Shown here piece by piece: positions 1-7,934 of a DNA stretch of 64,000 nt. Position 1 is the stretch's first letter, and each line of letters starts with the position of its first letter. The notes under the pieces were generated by a model that searched no databases, was not told the origin of the DNA, and saw nothing but the letters and a program-made list of their open reading frames with translations. The translations under genes and the position numbers were made by a program. This stretch comes from Thermoanaerobacter thermocopriae JCM 7501 (GTDB lineage: Bacteria; Bacillota; Thermoanaerobacteria; Thermoanaerobacterales; Thermoanaerobacteraceae): positions 39,444 to 103,443 of the forward strand of contig NZ_BAZY01000006.1 in assembly GCF_001310975.1 (NCBI RefSeq), in the 5' to 3' direction.

Positions 1-1575
1 ATTTTGTGTTGGATTTTTAACAACAACTAGTACTGCAATTTTTGGGTTTTCAACTGGAGCAAATCCAGCAAACGAGGCTATGTATTTTCCTGGAGCATAA
101 TTTTCCGTTGTACCTGTTTTTCCACCTACTGTATAGCCAGGTACTTGTGCTGCTTGAGCAGTACCTTCTGTTACTGTTTTTTCAAGTATATGTCTCATTG
201 TATCGGAAGTTTCTTTAGAGATAACTTGTCTAACTATTTGAGGCTTATATTCTTTAATTATTTTATCACCGTTTTCGATATATTTTACAATATATGGAAC
301 CATGAGGTTGCCACCGTTTATCACGGCGGAAAAAGCTGTAATCATTTGGATTGGAGTTACAGCAATTCCTTGGCCAAAGGACATAGTAGCGAGGTCCACA
401 GGATATATTTTTGATTTTGGTAAAATCATTCCACTGGCTTCGCCAGGAAGCTCAATTCCGGTAGGGGAACCGAAGCCAAAAGCTTTTATGTATTTATAAA
501 AAGCATCAACACCTAATCTTTCAACTATTTGGATAAAAACGGTATCACTTGATTTTTCAATAGCTTGCGAAAAAGTTATGTCTCCTAAAACCGTCCAACT
601 TCTAATTTTTCTACCGGTTACTACATAATAGCCAGGGTCATGGAATTTTTCCTCTGGTGTAACTACAGCTGATTCTAATGCTGCGGAAGCAGTTATTACT
701 TTAAATACTGAACCAGGTTCGTAAATATCCGATACTGCAGGATTTCTCCAGTATTCCTGTGAAGGTACCTTTTGCGGATTATTTGGGTCAAAATCAGGTA
801 AGTTAGCCATTGCAAGTATTTCACCTGTTTTTGGATTCATAACTATTGCTGTTATACCATCTTGCGGTTTATACTTTTCATAGCCATTTTTTATAGCTTT
901 TTCTGTATAGCTTTGTATTACAGAATCAATTGTGAGGACAATATTATTCCCATTTGTAGGTTTGTAAAACTTGCTTGGAACTCCTATTTTTCTACCTTCT
1001 GCATCCACAAGAGTGATTTCACGACCAGGTACACCACTTAAATATTTGTCTAAAGAATATTCAAGGCCATACAAACCGTTGCCATCAATTCCTGTAAAAC
1101 CTAATACTTGTGATAGCATTTTGCCGTTGGGATAATTTCTCATAAAAGTATCTTCTACATATATGCCTGGTATGTTAAGACTTCTTATTTTGTTGATATT
1201 TTCCAGAGGAATGGACCTGCCAAGTACAGCCCATTCTGAGTTTTTATTTGAAAGAATTTTATAAAGTGAGTCCTTGTCTATATTTAAGTATTTATAAAGT
1301 TCTTCTGAAGCTTTTTCTGGATTTTTTATAAATTTAGGAGCCGCAAATACATCTCCTGCTGGAACATTACAGGCAAGGATATTCCCGTTTACATCATAAA
1401 TATTGCCCCGTTGAGGCTTTAATATGATATCAGCAGTACTTTGCCTTTCGACTGCCATGGCAAGTTTTGAAGAGTTTATACCCTGTATCCATATAAGCCT
1501 TGCAATAAGGGCGAAAATCATGATAGTGAAAAAGATAAATATGATAAAGGTTCGTTTTTTTACATATGATGTCAA
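1..1575 (-). CDS. Penicillin-binding protein 2-type transpeptidase (FtsI/SpoVD class), 3' end outside window
   Basis: Cross-links peptidoglycan peptides on the outer face of the membrane, in division or spore-cortex synthesis. The frame is open from a TTG at 1575-1573 to the window edge (525 codons seen); AAGGGG lies 11 bases before the TTG. An N-terminal membrane segment lies at about residues 9-25, followed by the PBP dimerisation domain (from about 50) and the transpeptidase domain. The active-site motif is SVFK with Ser289, and KTGT has Lys486. The second motif reads SSD (342-344), where the family usually has SxN, a small oddity. It is divergent from the next gene. I cannot separate FtsI from SpoVD without the C-terminus (PASTA domain or not) and the neighbours to the left. 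Confidence 0.93.
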   Translation of the reverse strand, partial: MTSYVKKRTFIIFIFFTIMIFALIARLIWIQGINSSKLAMAVERQSTADIILKPQRGNIYDVNGNILACNVPAGDVFAAPKFIKNPEKASEELYKYLNIDKDSLYKILSNKNSEWAVLGRSIPLENINKIRSLNIPGIYVEDTFMRNYPNGKMLSQVLGFTGIDGNGLYGLEYSLDKYLSGVPGREITLVDAEGRKIGVPSKFYKPTNGNNIVLTIDSVIQSYTEKAIKNGYEKYKPQDGITAIVMNPKTGEILAMANLPDFDPNNPQKVPSQEYWRNPAVSDIYEPGSVFKVITASAALESAVVTPEEKFHDPGYYVVTGRKIRSWTVLGDITFSQAIEKSSDTVFIQIVERLGVDAFYKYIKAFGFGSPTGIELPGEASGMILPKSKIYPVDLATMSFGQGIAVTPIQMITAFSAVINGGNLMVPYIVKYIENGDKIIKEYKPQIVRQVISKETSDTMRHILEKTVTEGTAQAAQVPGYTVGGKTGTTENYAPGKYIASFAGFAPVENPKIAVLVVVKNPTQN

Positions 1576-1743
1576 TTTTATTCTAACCCCTTTTTGTAAG
1601 GATTTTGTTTATACATTATAATTATACCATAGATATTGTGTGGTATAATTATATAAAAAGGATTAAAATGATTTTGCTTGATTAAATGCTTAGCAATTTG
1701 TGAGGTATTTTATTACAATTTTTAATGGAGGTTTTTTATTATT

Positions 1744-2139
1744 ATGACAGAAGAAAGATTAAGAGAGAAACTCAGTAATTATAAAAAAGCTCTTTCACGT
1801 TTAGAAGAAGCTCTTAAAGAGGAAAAAGTAAACCAATATGTGTATGATTCTGTTATTAAGCGGTTTGAGTTTACTTATGAACTGGCGTGGAAACTGATGA
1901 AAGCATTTATAGAATACAAAGGTGGTAATGATGTTAAATTTCCAAGGGATATCTTTAAAGAGGCATTTGCAACAGGTATAGTTGAGGATGGTGAAGTGTG
2001 GCTTTCGATGATAAGAGACAGGAATCTTTCAAGCCATACTTATAATCAAGAAGGAGCGATTGAAATTTACAACCGTATTAAAAATTTCTATTGGGAACAT
2101 CTTGAGAGTTTGGCAAAAACTATTGAAGGTGGAATTTGA
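1744..2139 (+). CDS. HI0074-family nucleotidyltransferase substrate-binding (HEPN-fold) protein
   Basis: A 131-residue, mostly helical protein of the HI0074 family, the usual partner of a minimal nucleotidyltransferase. The sequence RDRNLSSH (residues 91-98) fits the RX4-6H motif of HEPN-fold proteins, and the aromatic FEFTYELAWK stretch near residue 41 is typical of the family. The following gene's start codon lies two bases after this stop, so they form a two-gene unit. Such pairs are often called toxin-antitoxin modules, but activity was not shown for many family members, so a toxin role here is only a possibility. Family assignment is firm; the biological role is uncertain. Confidence 0.85.
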   Translation: MTEERLREKLSNYKKALSRLEEALKEEKVNQYVYDSVIKRFEFTYELAWKLMKAFIEYKGGNDVKFPRDIFKEAFATGIVEDGEVWLSMIRDRNLSSHTYNQEGAIEIYNRIKNFYWEHLESLAKTIEGGI

Positions 2140-2141
2140 TA

Positions 2142-2443
2142 ATGAAATTTGGGCTTAGTGATAAGTTAATTGATTCCCTCAAAGATATATTTAAAAAATA
2201 TCCGCAAATAAAAAGAGTTGTTATTTATGGTTCTCGTGCAAGAGGAGACTTTAAACCAGCGTCAGATATTGATATAGCAATATTTAGTGAAGAAGACTTA
2301 AGCCTGAGCTTTATTTTGAAGTGGATGAAGCAGTAGGGATTTATAAAGTAGATATTGTTGAAGTTGGAAGATTGCATAATGATAAGCTGCTTGAAAATAT
2401 TTTAAAAGAGGGTATTGAGATATATAAACAAGAGAGTAGTTAA
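2142..2443 (+). CDS. Minimal nucleotidyltransferase (MNT domain), frame interrupted
   Basis: Partner of the preceding HI0074-type protein. The nucleotidyltransferase signature GSRARGD (from Gly30) followed by DID (Asp42, Asp44) is intact, giving the GSX10DXD metal-binding pattern. The reading frame then breaks: in the starting frame it stops at 2334-2336, but a shift near 2300 (the AA in cttaagc, one base short) restores a normal C-terminus ending at 2443, with the family-typical stretch IYKVDIVEV. I therefore treat it as one gene with a one-base deletion. Start is the ATG at 2142, two bases after the upstream stop. Whether the break is real or a consensus error is open; many other genes here show the same kind of break. 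Confidence 0.8.
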
Positions 2444-2581
2444 AGCTGTAAAATTATTTGGTTGGCAAAATATGCAAAGTTTATGGTTTGACGTAGATTT
2501 AAAAACAGTTTTTAACCTGTAGCCTTTTCACTTGTATTTTTGTTAATATATAATATTATTATAGGAAATAAAAAGTAGAAT

Positions 2582-2653
2582 AAGGTGATGAAGCTCACCT
2601 AATTGCCGTGAAGGCTGATGCTTCTACGCGCATTCGTAGAAGCCATTTTTGTT
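2582..2653 (+). promoter_or_regulatory. Fluoride riboswitch (crcB motif) with built-in terminator
   Basis: The conserved aptamer elements appear in order: GGTGATG at 2584, the pairing TCACC, a TAA junction, GCC...GGC, then GCTGATG followed by CTTCTAC. The last strand pairs with GTAGAAGCC and runs into ATTTTTG, so aptamer and terminator overlap as in known transcriptional fluoride switches. It precedes a DUF6062 gene rather than crcB or a fluoride-specific CLC. Recognised from the consensus by eye; a covariance search (Rfam fluoride/crcB model) would settle it. Confidence 0.82.
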
Positions 2654-2686
2654 TATCTTGACAATAGAAGGAAGGATGGGATTTGC

Positions 2687-3205
2687 ATGAAGTTAGAATT
2701 TATTCCATTGTATGAGGTTTTTGAAAAATATAAGGGAGGTTGTCCAATATGCAAGATTATAAAAGACGAAGAAAAAGCATATTGTGAGCATTTGTTTGAA
2801 GATGAGGTTTTAAAAGACCCTGAAATGTATGTCAAAATAAGAGAGACAAATTTCTGCCATTATCATTTGGAATTATTGAATAATTCATATGATAAATTGG
2901 GTTTGGCAATTGCATTAAAAGAGAACGTCACTTATAAATTACAGCAAATTACGGAGAAAGGAAAATCTTTAAAGAAAAAAAGATTAGGATTTCTTTTGAA
3001 ATTACTGATAGTTAAATCTGGCTCTAATGTTTTTAAGTCACGATTTGAATTTTCCCAAAAGGAAAAGGTAGAACGATTAGTTGAACAAATTAATAAAATA
3101 GCAAGATATTATAATATTAATAAGTTTCAAAAATGTCAACCGTATTATAAACGGTTGACATTTTATCAAAAAATTTATGTCAAACGGTTGACATATAAAA
3201 ATTAA
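2687..3205 (+). CDS. DUF6062-family protein, probably C-terminally truncated
   Basis: A 172-residue protein of unknown function with an N-terminal CPIC pair (Cys19, Cys22) and further Cys/His at Cys33, Cys57, His58 and His60, which looks like a metal- or disulfide-binding arrangement. The pattern matches the N-terminal half of DUF6062 proteins, which as I recall are longer and carry a second Cys motif; here the last ~30 codons run into the inverted repeats and promoter of the next operon and look non-native. The ATG at 2687 follows a GGAAGG. It lies directly behind the fluoride riboswitch, so fluoride-dependent expression is inferred. No enzymatic function can be given. Confidence 0.6.
   Translation: MKLEFIPLYEVFEKYKGGCPICKIIKDEEKAYCEHLFEDEVLKDPEMYVKIRETNFCHYHLELLNNSYDKLGLAIALKENVTYKLQQITEKGKSLKKKRLGFLLKLLIVKSGSNVFKSRFEFSQKEKVERLVEQINKIARYYNINKFQKCQPYYKRLTFYQKIYVKRLTYKN
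3131..3163. promoter_or_regulatory. Upstream inverted repeat with LacI-type half sites
   Basis: A 12-bp perfect inverted repeat (AAATGTCAACCG, 9-base spacer, CGGTTGACATTT). The half site CGGTTGACA is identical to that in the operator at 3177-3194. It may be an auxiliary operator, and as RNA it would form a hairpin ending the upstream gene. It lies inside the last codons of the DUF6062 frame. Confidence 0.65.
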
Positions 3206-3216
3206 TCAAGTATAAT
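3177..3216 (+). promoter_or_regulatory. Sucrose-operon promoter with overlapping LacI-family operator
   Basis: TTGACA (3188-3193), a 17-base spacer and TATAAT (3211-3216) form a consensus housekeeping promoter. The -35 box is the right arm of the near-perfect palindrome TGTCAAACGGTTGACA, which is centred on CG as usual for LacI-family operators. A bound repressor would cover the -35 box. The natural candidate is the LacI-family regulator at the end of this operon (8991-9964); this pairing is inferred. Confidence 0.85.
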
Positions 3217-3255
3217 AAAAGTAAGTTAAAAAGATTTCAAAGAAAGGGGATTGTC

Positions 3256-4581
3256 ATGAAAAGAAAAATTTTATCCATTATGTTGACGTTTGCATTGGTT
3301 TTTTCGCTCATGGCAGGCTGTGATACAAAAGGCAGCAATAATGGAGAAAGTAATAGTACTGTCACGGCAACAAAGACTGTAAAAATTACTTTGCTAAATT
3401 CTAAGGGGGAAATTCAGGCTCAATTAGAAGAGGCAGCTAAAGTTTTTACAAAAGAAAATCCAAATATTACTGTAGAAGTTATTCCTGCAGCGGCTGGTCA
3501 GTCACCTTTTGAAAAGGTTACCGCTATGTATGCATCTGGTAATGCACCGACAATGGCGATGCTGGATCCGGGTGATATAGCAAAATTCAAAGATAAATTT
3601 TTAGATCTAAGCGGAGAAAAATGGGTTGAGGATGCGATCGATTGGACTTTAAGTGTAGCCAGAGTAGATGGGAAGGTTATAGCATTCCCATTTGCAGTTG
3701 AAGGGTATGGGCTCATTTACAACAAAGCTGTATTAGATAAAGCTTATGGTGGAAACTTTGATCCGAGTTCTATAAGGACGAGAGATGCTTTGGAAGAAGC
3801 ATTTAAAAAAGTAGAAGCAATTGGTGTCAAAGCTTTAGAAATTTCTCCAATGGATTGGTCTTTAGGCGCACACTTTCTGACAATAGCGTATGCTGCTCAA
3901 TCGAAAGATCCTGCACAAGTAGCTCAATTTTTATCAGACTTAAAAGCTGGAAAAGTTGATTTGGCAAATAACAAAGTGTTTAATGGTTTAATGGATACTT
4001 TTGACATGATGAAAAAGTACAACATAGATAAAAATGATCCATTATCTCCGACTTATGATAGAGGACCAGAGCTTATTGGTAAAGGTGAAGTTGGATTTTG
4101 GTTTATGGGAAATTGGGCATGGCCACAGATAAAAGAATTTGATACTGCAAATGAACAATACGGCTTTATACCTGTGCCCATAAGCAATAATCCTGGGGAT
4201 TATGGCAATTCACAGATAGCTGTAGGCCCATCGAAGTTTATAGGAATAGATAAGACACAGAACAATGCTGTTCAACAGGATGCCGCTAAGAAATTTTTGA
4301 ATTGGTTAGTTTACAGCCAGACAGGACAGGATGCTCTTGTGAACAAAGCCAATGTTATACCTGCTTTTAAAAATATAACATTAGAGCCACAAGATCCTTT
4401 GGCTAAATCTATAGGACAATATATGAAGGAAAGTAATACATTAAAATTAGAGTTTAATACTATATTGCCACCAGACCACTGGTCAAAGTTAGGAGCTTCA
4501 ATGCAAAAGTATTTGGCAGGCAAAATTGACAGAAAAGGCTTGATTGATGAAATAGAAAATTATTGGAAAAATGTTCAATAA
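3256..4581 (+). CDS. ABC transporter sugar-binding lipoprotein (sucrose/fructo-oligosaccharide type)
   Basis: Extracytoplasmic binding protein that delivers sugar to the two permeases downstream. It has a lysine-rich start, a hydrophobic segment and a lipobox LMAGC with Cys22 as the lipidated residue, then a family 1 solute-binding fold for a total of 441 residues, normal for CUT1 binding proteins. ATG 3256 follows AAAGGGGA. It is the first gene of an operon with permeases, GH32 and fructokinase, so sucrose or short fructans are the likely ligands; the sequence alone does not show the ligand. A stable hairpin follows the gene and probably lowers expression of the permeases relative to it. Confidence 0.9.
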   Translation: MKRKILSIMLTFALVFSLMAGCDTKGSNNGESNSTVTATKTVKITLLNSKGEIQAQLEEAAKVFTKENPNITVEVIPAAAGQSPFEKVTAMYASGNAPTMAMLDPGDIAKFKDKFLDLSGEKWVEDAIDWTLSVARVDGKVIAFPFAVEGYGLIYNKAVLDKAYGGNFDPSSIRTRDALEEAFKKVEAIGVKALEISPMDWSLGAHFLTIAYAAQSKDPAQVAQFLSDLKAGKVDLANNKVFNGLMDTFDMMKKYNIDKNDPLSPTYDRGPELIGKGEVGFWFMGNWAWPQIKEFDTANEQYGFIPVPISNNPGDYGNSQIAVGPSKFIGIDKTQNNAVQQDAAKKFLNWLVYSQTGQDALVNKANVIPAFKNITLEPQDPLAKSIGQYMKESNTLKLEFNTILPPDHWSKLGASMQKYLAGKIDRKGLIDEIENYWKNVQ

Positions 4582-4595
4582 TATGTAAGGTTTGA

Positions 4596-4636
4596 TTGAA
4601 TAACGGATAGAATGTTATTGTCTATCCGTTATTCAA
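4596..4636 (+). terminator. Intra-operon hairpin after the binding-protein gene
   Basis: A 16-bp perfect stem (4596-4611 with 4621-4636) and a 9-base loop, without a T-run. It sits between binding protein and permeases, where partial terminators or mRNA-stabilising hairpins commonly set a high binding-protein dose. Confidence 0.75.
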
Positions 4637-4661
4637 TATAAAAGTGAAGGAGGATATGAAT

Positions 4662-5546
4662 GTGAATCAAGAGAAAACTTTATTGGCTAAACTCAAAACG
4701 TACTTGATATTTGCAGGACCTACTACCTTTGCTTTTCTCACAGTAATAATATTACCGTTTTTATATGGAATATATTTAACTTTTACTGATTGGAATGGTA
4801 TTTCTGCTACGCATGCTTTTGTAGGTTTTTCAAATTATTTACAAGCGTTTAATGATAAAGTGTTTTGGACATCTTTTTTATTGACATTAAAATATGTATT
4901 TTTCACAGTAATATTAATTAATGTCATAGCTTTTTTCTTGGCTTATATGTTAACGAGTGGCGTAAAAGGTCAAAATTTCTTTAGAGCAGGGTTTTTTACT
5001 CCAAATTTGATAGGCGGAATATTGTTAGGTTTTATATGGCAATTTATTTTTTCAAACATTTTAGTATATTTGGGAAAATCATATAATATACCAATTTTCT
5101 CAGGTTCTTGGCTATCAGATCCTGACAAAGCTTTTTGGGCTTTGGTTATTGTGACAGTTTGGCAGTATACTGGTTATATGATGGTAATATATATTTCAGG
5201 TTTTATGAATATACCGAGAGATTTGTTAGAGGCGGCAAGTATAGACGGTGCAAATTTTTATCAAAGATTAAAAAATGTAATACTTCCATTAATGGCGCCT
5301 TCTTTTACTATAAGTGTTTTTTTGACTTTACAACGAGGGTTTATGGTTTACGACATAAACTTGGCTTTGACAAATGGAGGGCCTTACAAAAGCACCGAGC
5401 TCATATCTCTTCATATATATAACACTGCTTTTTTAAGTCAACAGTATGGTATTGGTCAAGCAGAGGCGTTTTTTCTCTTTTTTGTGGTAGCGGCTGTCAC
5501 GTTGCTTCAAGTGTATTTTAGCAAAAAGCTGGAGGTGGAAAACTAA
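4662..5546 (+). CDS. ABC sugar transporter permease, MalF type
   Basis: Membrane component of the CUT1 importer. About six hydrophobic segments are visible, starting at roughly residue 14, and the cytoplasmic EAA loop that contacts the ATPase reads EAASIDGA. Length (about 295 residues) is normal. Start choice: AAGGAGG at 4647-4653 puts GTG 4662 at 8 bases; an ATG at 4656 is only 2 bases away and a GTG at 4644 precedes the site, so 4662 is preferred. It overlaps the next permease by one base (TAATG). The ATPase of this importer is not in the window and is probably a shared MsmX-like protein. Confidence 0.92.
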   Translation: MNQEKTLLAKLKTYLIFAGPTTFAFLTVIILPFLYGIYLTFTDWNGISATHAFVGFSNYLQAFNDKVFWTSFLLTLKYVFFTVILINVIAFFLAYMLTSGVKGQNFFRAGFFTPNLIGGILLGFIWQFIFSNILVYLGKSYNIPIFSGSWLSDPDKAFWALVIVTVWQYTGYMMVIYISGFMNIPRDLLEAASIDGANFYQRLKNVILPLMAPSFTISVFLTLQRGFMVYDINLALTNGGPYKSTELISLHIYNTAFLSQQYGIGQAEAFFLFFVVAAVTLLQVYFSKKLEVEN

Positions 5547-6373
5547 TGGAAAAAAATAATCGCCTACTTAACGGCATAAAGTTTTTTGCTTTAAGTGTTT
5601 TTTTGGTGCTTTATATATTTCCATTTTTTATAGTTTTAATTAATTCCTTTAAAGAGAGAAAGGAAATACTCCAAAATCCACTCAAGCTTTCGTCGGCGCT
5701 GAATTTAAGCAATTACATTGATGCTTTCACAAAAATGAATTATATGCATGCTTTTTTGAATTCTTTGATTATAACTGCTTTTAGTGTATTTTTGATTACA
5801 TTGCTGTCATCAATGACCGCTTATATATTTGTGAGAAAAAAGTGGAAATTTAATCAGTTTATGTTCTTTTTTATGGTGGCATCTATGATTATTCCTTTTC
5901 AAGGGATAATGATACCCCTTGTAAAAATATATGGTTCTATCGGCATGATGAATAGCAAATGGGCATTGATTTATATGTATGTAGGTTTTGGTGCATCTTT
6001 GGCTGTATTTATGTATCACGGTTTTATAAAGAGTATACCACTGGAATTAGAAGAAGCTGCTATGATTGATGGAGCCGGTCAGCTTAAAACTTTTTTTACA
6101 ATTGTTTTTCCACTTTTGAAGCCAGTAACAACAACAATAGCTATATTGGATATTTTGTGGATATGGAATGACTTTCTATTGCCATATTTAGTACTCATGG
6201 CGCCAGAGCAGAGAACTTTACCGCTTTCTGTTTTCTATTTTTATGGAACTTACACGATTGAATATGGGCCTGCTATGGCAGCTCTTATGTTAGCTACAAT
6301 TCCTGTAATAATTGCATATTTACTAATGCAAAAGCAGATTATAGAAGGCGTTTTAAAGGGTTCAATAAAATAA
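5546..6373 (+). CDS. ABC sugar transporter permease, MalG type
   Basis: Second membrane subunit of the sucrose-type importer, 275 residues with six hydrophobic segments. The EAA-loop motif EAAMIDGA is followed by a typical FPLLKP stretch. The ATG overlaps the stop of the preceding permease, so translation is probably coupled. GH32 follows after 19 bases. Confidence 0.93.
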   Translation: MEKNNRLLNGIKFFALSVFLVLYIFPFFIVLINSFKERKEILQNPLKLSSALNLSNYIDAFTKMNYMHAFLNSLIITAFSVFLITLLSSMTAYIFVRKKWKFNQFMFFFMVASMIIPFQGIMIPLVKIYGSIGMMNSKWALIYMYVGFGASLAVFMYHGFIKSIPLELEEAAMIDGAGQLKTFFTIVFPLLKPVTTTIAILDILWIWNDFLLPYLVLMAPEQRTLPLSVFYFYGTYTIEYGPAMAALMLATIPVIIAYLLMQKQIIEGVLKGSIK

Positions 6374-6392
6374 AGGTCTGGAGGTAGTAGAA

Positions 6393-7868
6393 TTGGAATT
6401 GATAAATATAAATGATGCAAATAAGTATATTCAAGCAAATAAGAGTAGATTAAATTTACAGTATAGATTGAAATACCATCTAATGGGTGAATATGGTTGG
6501 ATTAATGACCCTAATGGATTTATATATTACAAAGGTAATTACCATTTGTTTTATCAGCACAACCCTTATGAAGCAATTTGGGGTCCAATGCATTGGGGGC
6601 ATGCGATTAGTAAGGATTTGGTTAAATGGACTTATCTTCCAATAGCGTTAGTGCCGGGAGATGATTTTGACAAAGATGGGTGTTTTTCAGGTAGTGCCAT
6701 TGAAAAAGACGATATGTTATGTTTACTGTATACTGGACACATATATACAGGACCTGATAAGAGTAAAGATTATAAGCAGGTTCAAAATTTGGCTTACTCG
6801 AAAGATGGTATTAATTTCGTAAAATATAGTAAAAATCCTGTAATTGGAGAAAAGCAGATTCCAGAAGAAGCAAGTAAAAAGGATTTTAGAGACCCTAAAG
6901 TTTTTAAGAACGGACAGTATTATTACATGATGTTAGGTTCAAATGATGGGAAGGGACACGGGCAGGTATTATTGTATAAATCAACAAATTTAAAAGATTG
7001 GGATTTTGTAAATATACTTGCGAGAGGGAATGAAAACACAGGTTACAATTGGGAATGTCCTGATTTATTTGAATTACAAGGTAAGTATGTACTGATGGTA
7101 TCTACAGAACATATAAAGACTAGAGGGAATGATTTTAATGGTACTCACTCATCTATATATTTTATTGGAGATTTAGACATAAACAAAGGGATATTTAAGT
7201 TTGATATTGATGGTTATCAACAGATTGACTATGGATTTGACTTTTATGCTCCACAAACTACTAGTGATAAATTCGGAAGAAGGCTTATGGTTGCATGGAT
7301 GGATATGTGGGGGGAAGTTATGCCAACACAGGAAAGAGGCCATAATTGGGCTGGAGCCATGACATTACCAAGGGAAATTTTAATGGCTAATGGTAAATTA
7401 TATTTTAGGCCGATTAAAGAAATAGAAAACTACAGAAAAAATCATTATAAGCTTACAAACTTAATGATAGATGGAGAAAAAAAGTTAGACACATATGGTG
7501 ACTGTTATGAACTTGAAGTTGAGTTTGAGGGGGGTAAAGCAGAGGAATTTGGTTTAAAAATAAGAAAAGGAGACAATGAAGAAACTATTTTATCATATAA
7601 AAGAGATGAATCATTATTTATATTTGACCGCAATAAATCAGGTATAGGACCTAAAGGAGAAAGGAAAATAAATGTAGCTTTAAAAAATAATAAACTTAAA
7701 CTCAGAGTATTTGTAGATGTAAGTTCAGTTGAGATATTTATTAATGATGGGGAAAAGGTAATGAGTGGAAGGATATATCCTAGCAAAGATTCGGTAAATA
7801 TATCTGTATATTCCAAAGGGGAATGCAAAATTAATTATTTAAATAAATGGGATATTATTGTAGATTAA
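6393..7868 (+). CDS. Glycoside hydrolase family 32 (sucrose/fructan hydrolase)
   Basis: Cleaves beta-fructofuranosyl bonds of sucrose or short fructans in the cytoplasm. The N-terminal five-bladed propeller has WINDPNG with nucleophile Asp39, RDP with transition-state residue Asp167, and WECPD with acid/base Glu221; a C-terminal beta-sandwich follows from about residue 350. There is no signal peptide, and the 491 residues match intracellular sucrases. Start is TTG 6393, 8 bases after GGAGG. Because uptake is by an ABC system rather than a PTS, the substrate is most likely the free sugar, not sucrose-6-phosphate; that is inference from context. Confidence 0.93.
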   Translation: MELININDANKYIQANKSRLNLQYRLKYHLMGEYGWINDPNGFIYYKGNYHLFYQHNPYEAIWGPMHWGHAISKDLVKWTYLPIALVPGDDFDKDGCFSGSAIEKDDMLCLLYTGHIYTGPDKSKDYKQVQNLAYSKDGINFVKYSKNPVIGEKQIPEEASKKDFRDPKVFKNGQYYYMMLGSNDGKGHGQVLLYKSTNLKDWDFVNILARGNENTGYNWECPDLFELQGKYVLMVSTEHIKTRGNDFNGTHSSIYFIGDLDINKGIFKFDIDGYQQIDYGFDFYAPQTTSDKFGRRLMVAWMDMWGEVMPTQERGHNWAGAMTLPREILMANGKLYFRPIKEIENYRKNHYKLTNLMIDGEKKLDTYGDCYELEVEFEGGKAEEFGLKIRKGDNEETILSYKRDESLFIFDRNKSGIGPKGERKINVALKNNKLKLRVFVDVSSVEIFINDGEKVMSGRIYPSKDSVNISVYSKGECKINYLNKWDIIVD

Positions 7869-7934
7869 ATTTATTGATAAATTTAAAGTGGGCGTTACCA
7901 CAGTGTAAAATAAAATCTGTGTGGGGTGATTATA

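Noticed and set aside
145..499. Plus-strand open frames near the left edge
   Set aside because: They are antisense to the penicillin-binding protein gene, have no ribosome sites and no recognisable domains.
1744..2443. A defence island or larger toxin-antitoxin system around the HI0074/MNT pair
   Set aside because: Neighbours are a penicillin-binding protein and a riboswitch-linked gene; no nuclease, helicase or methylase is nearby.
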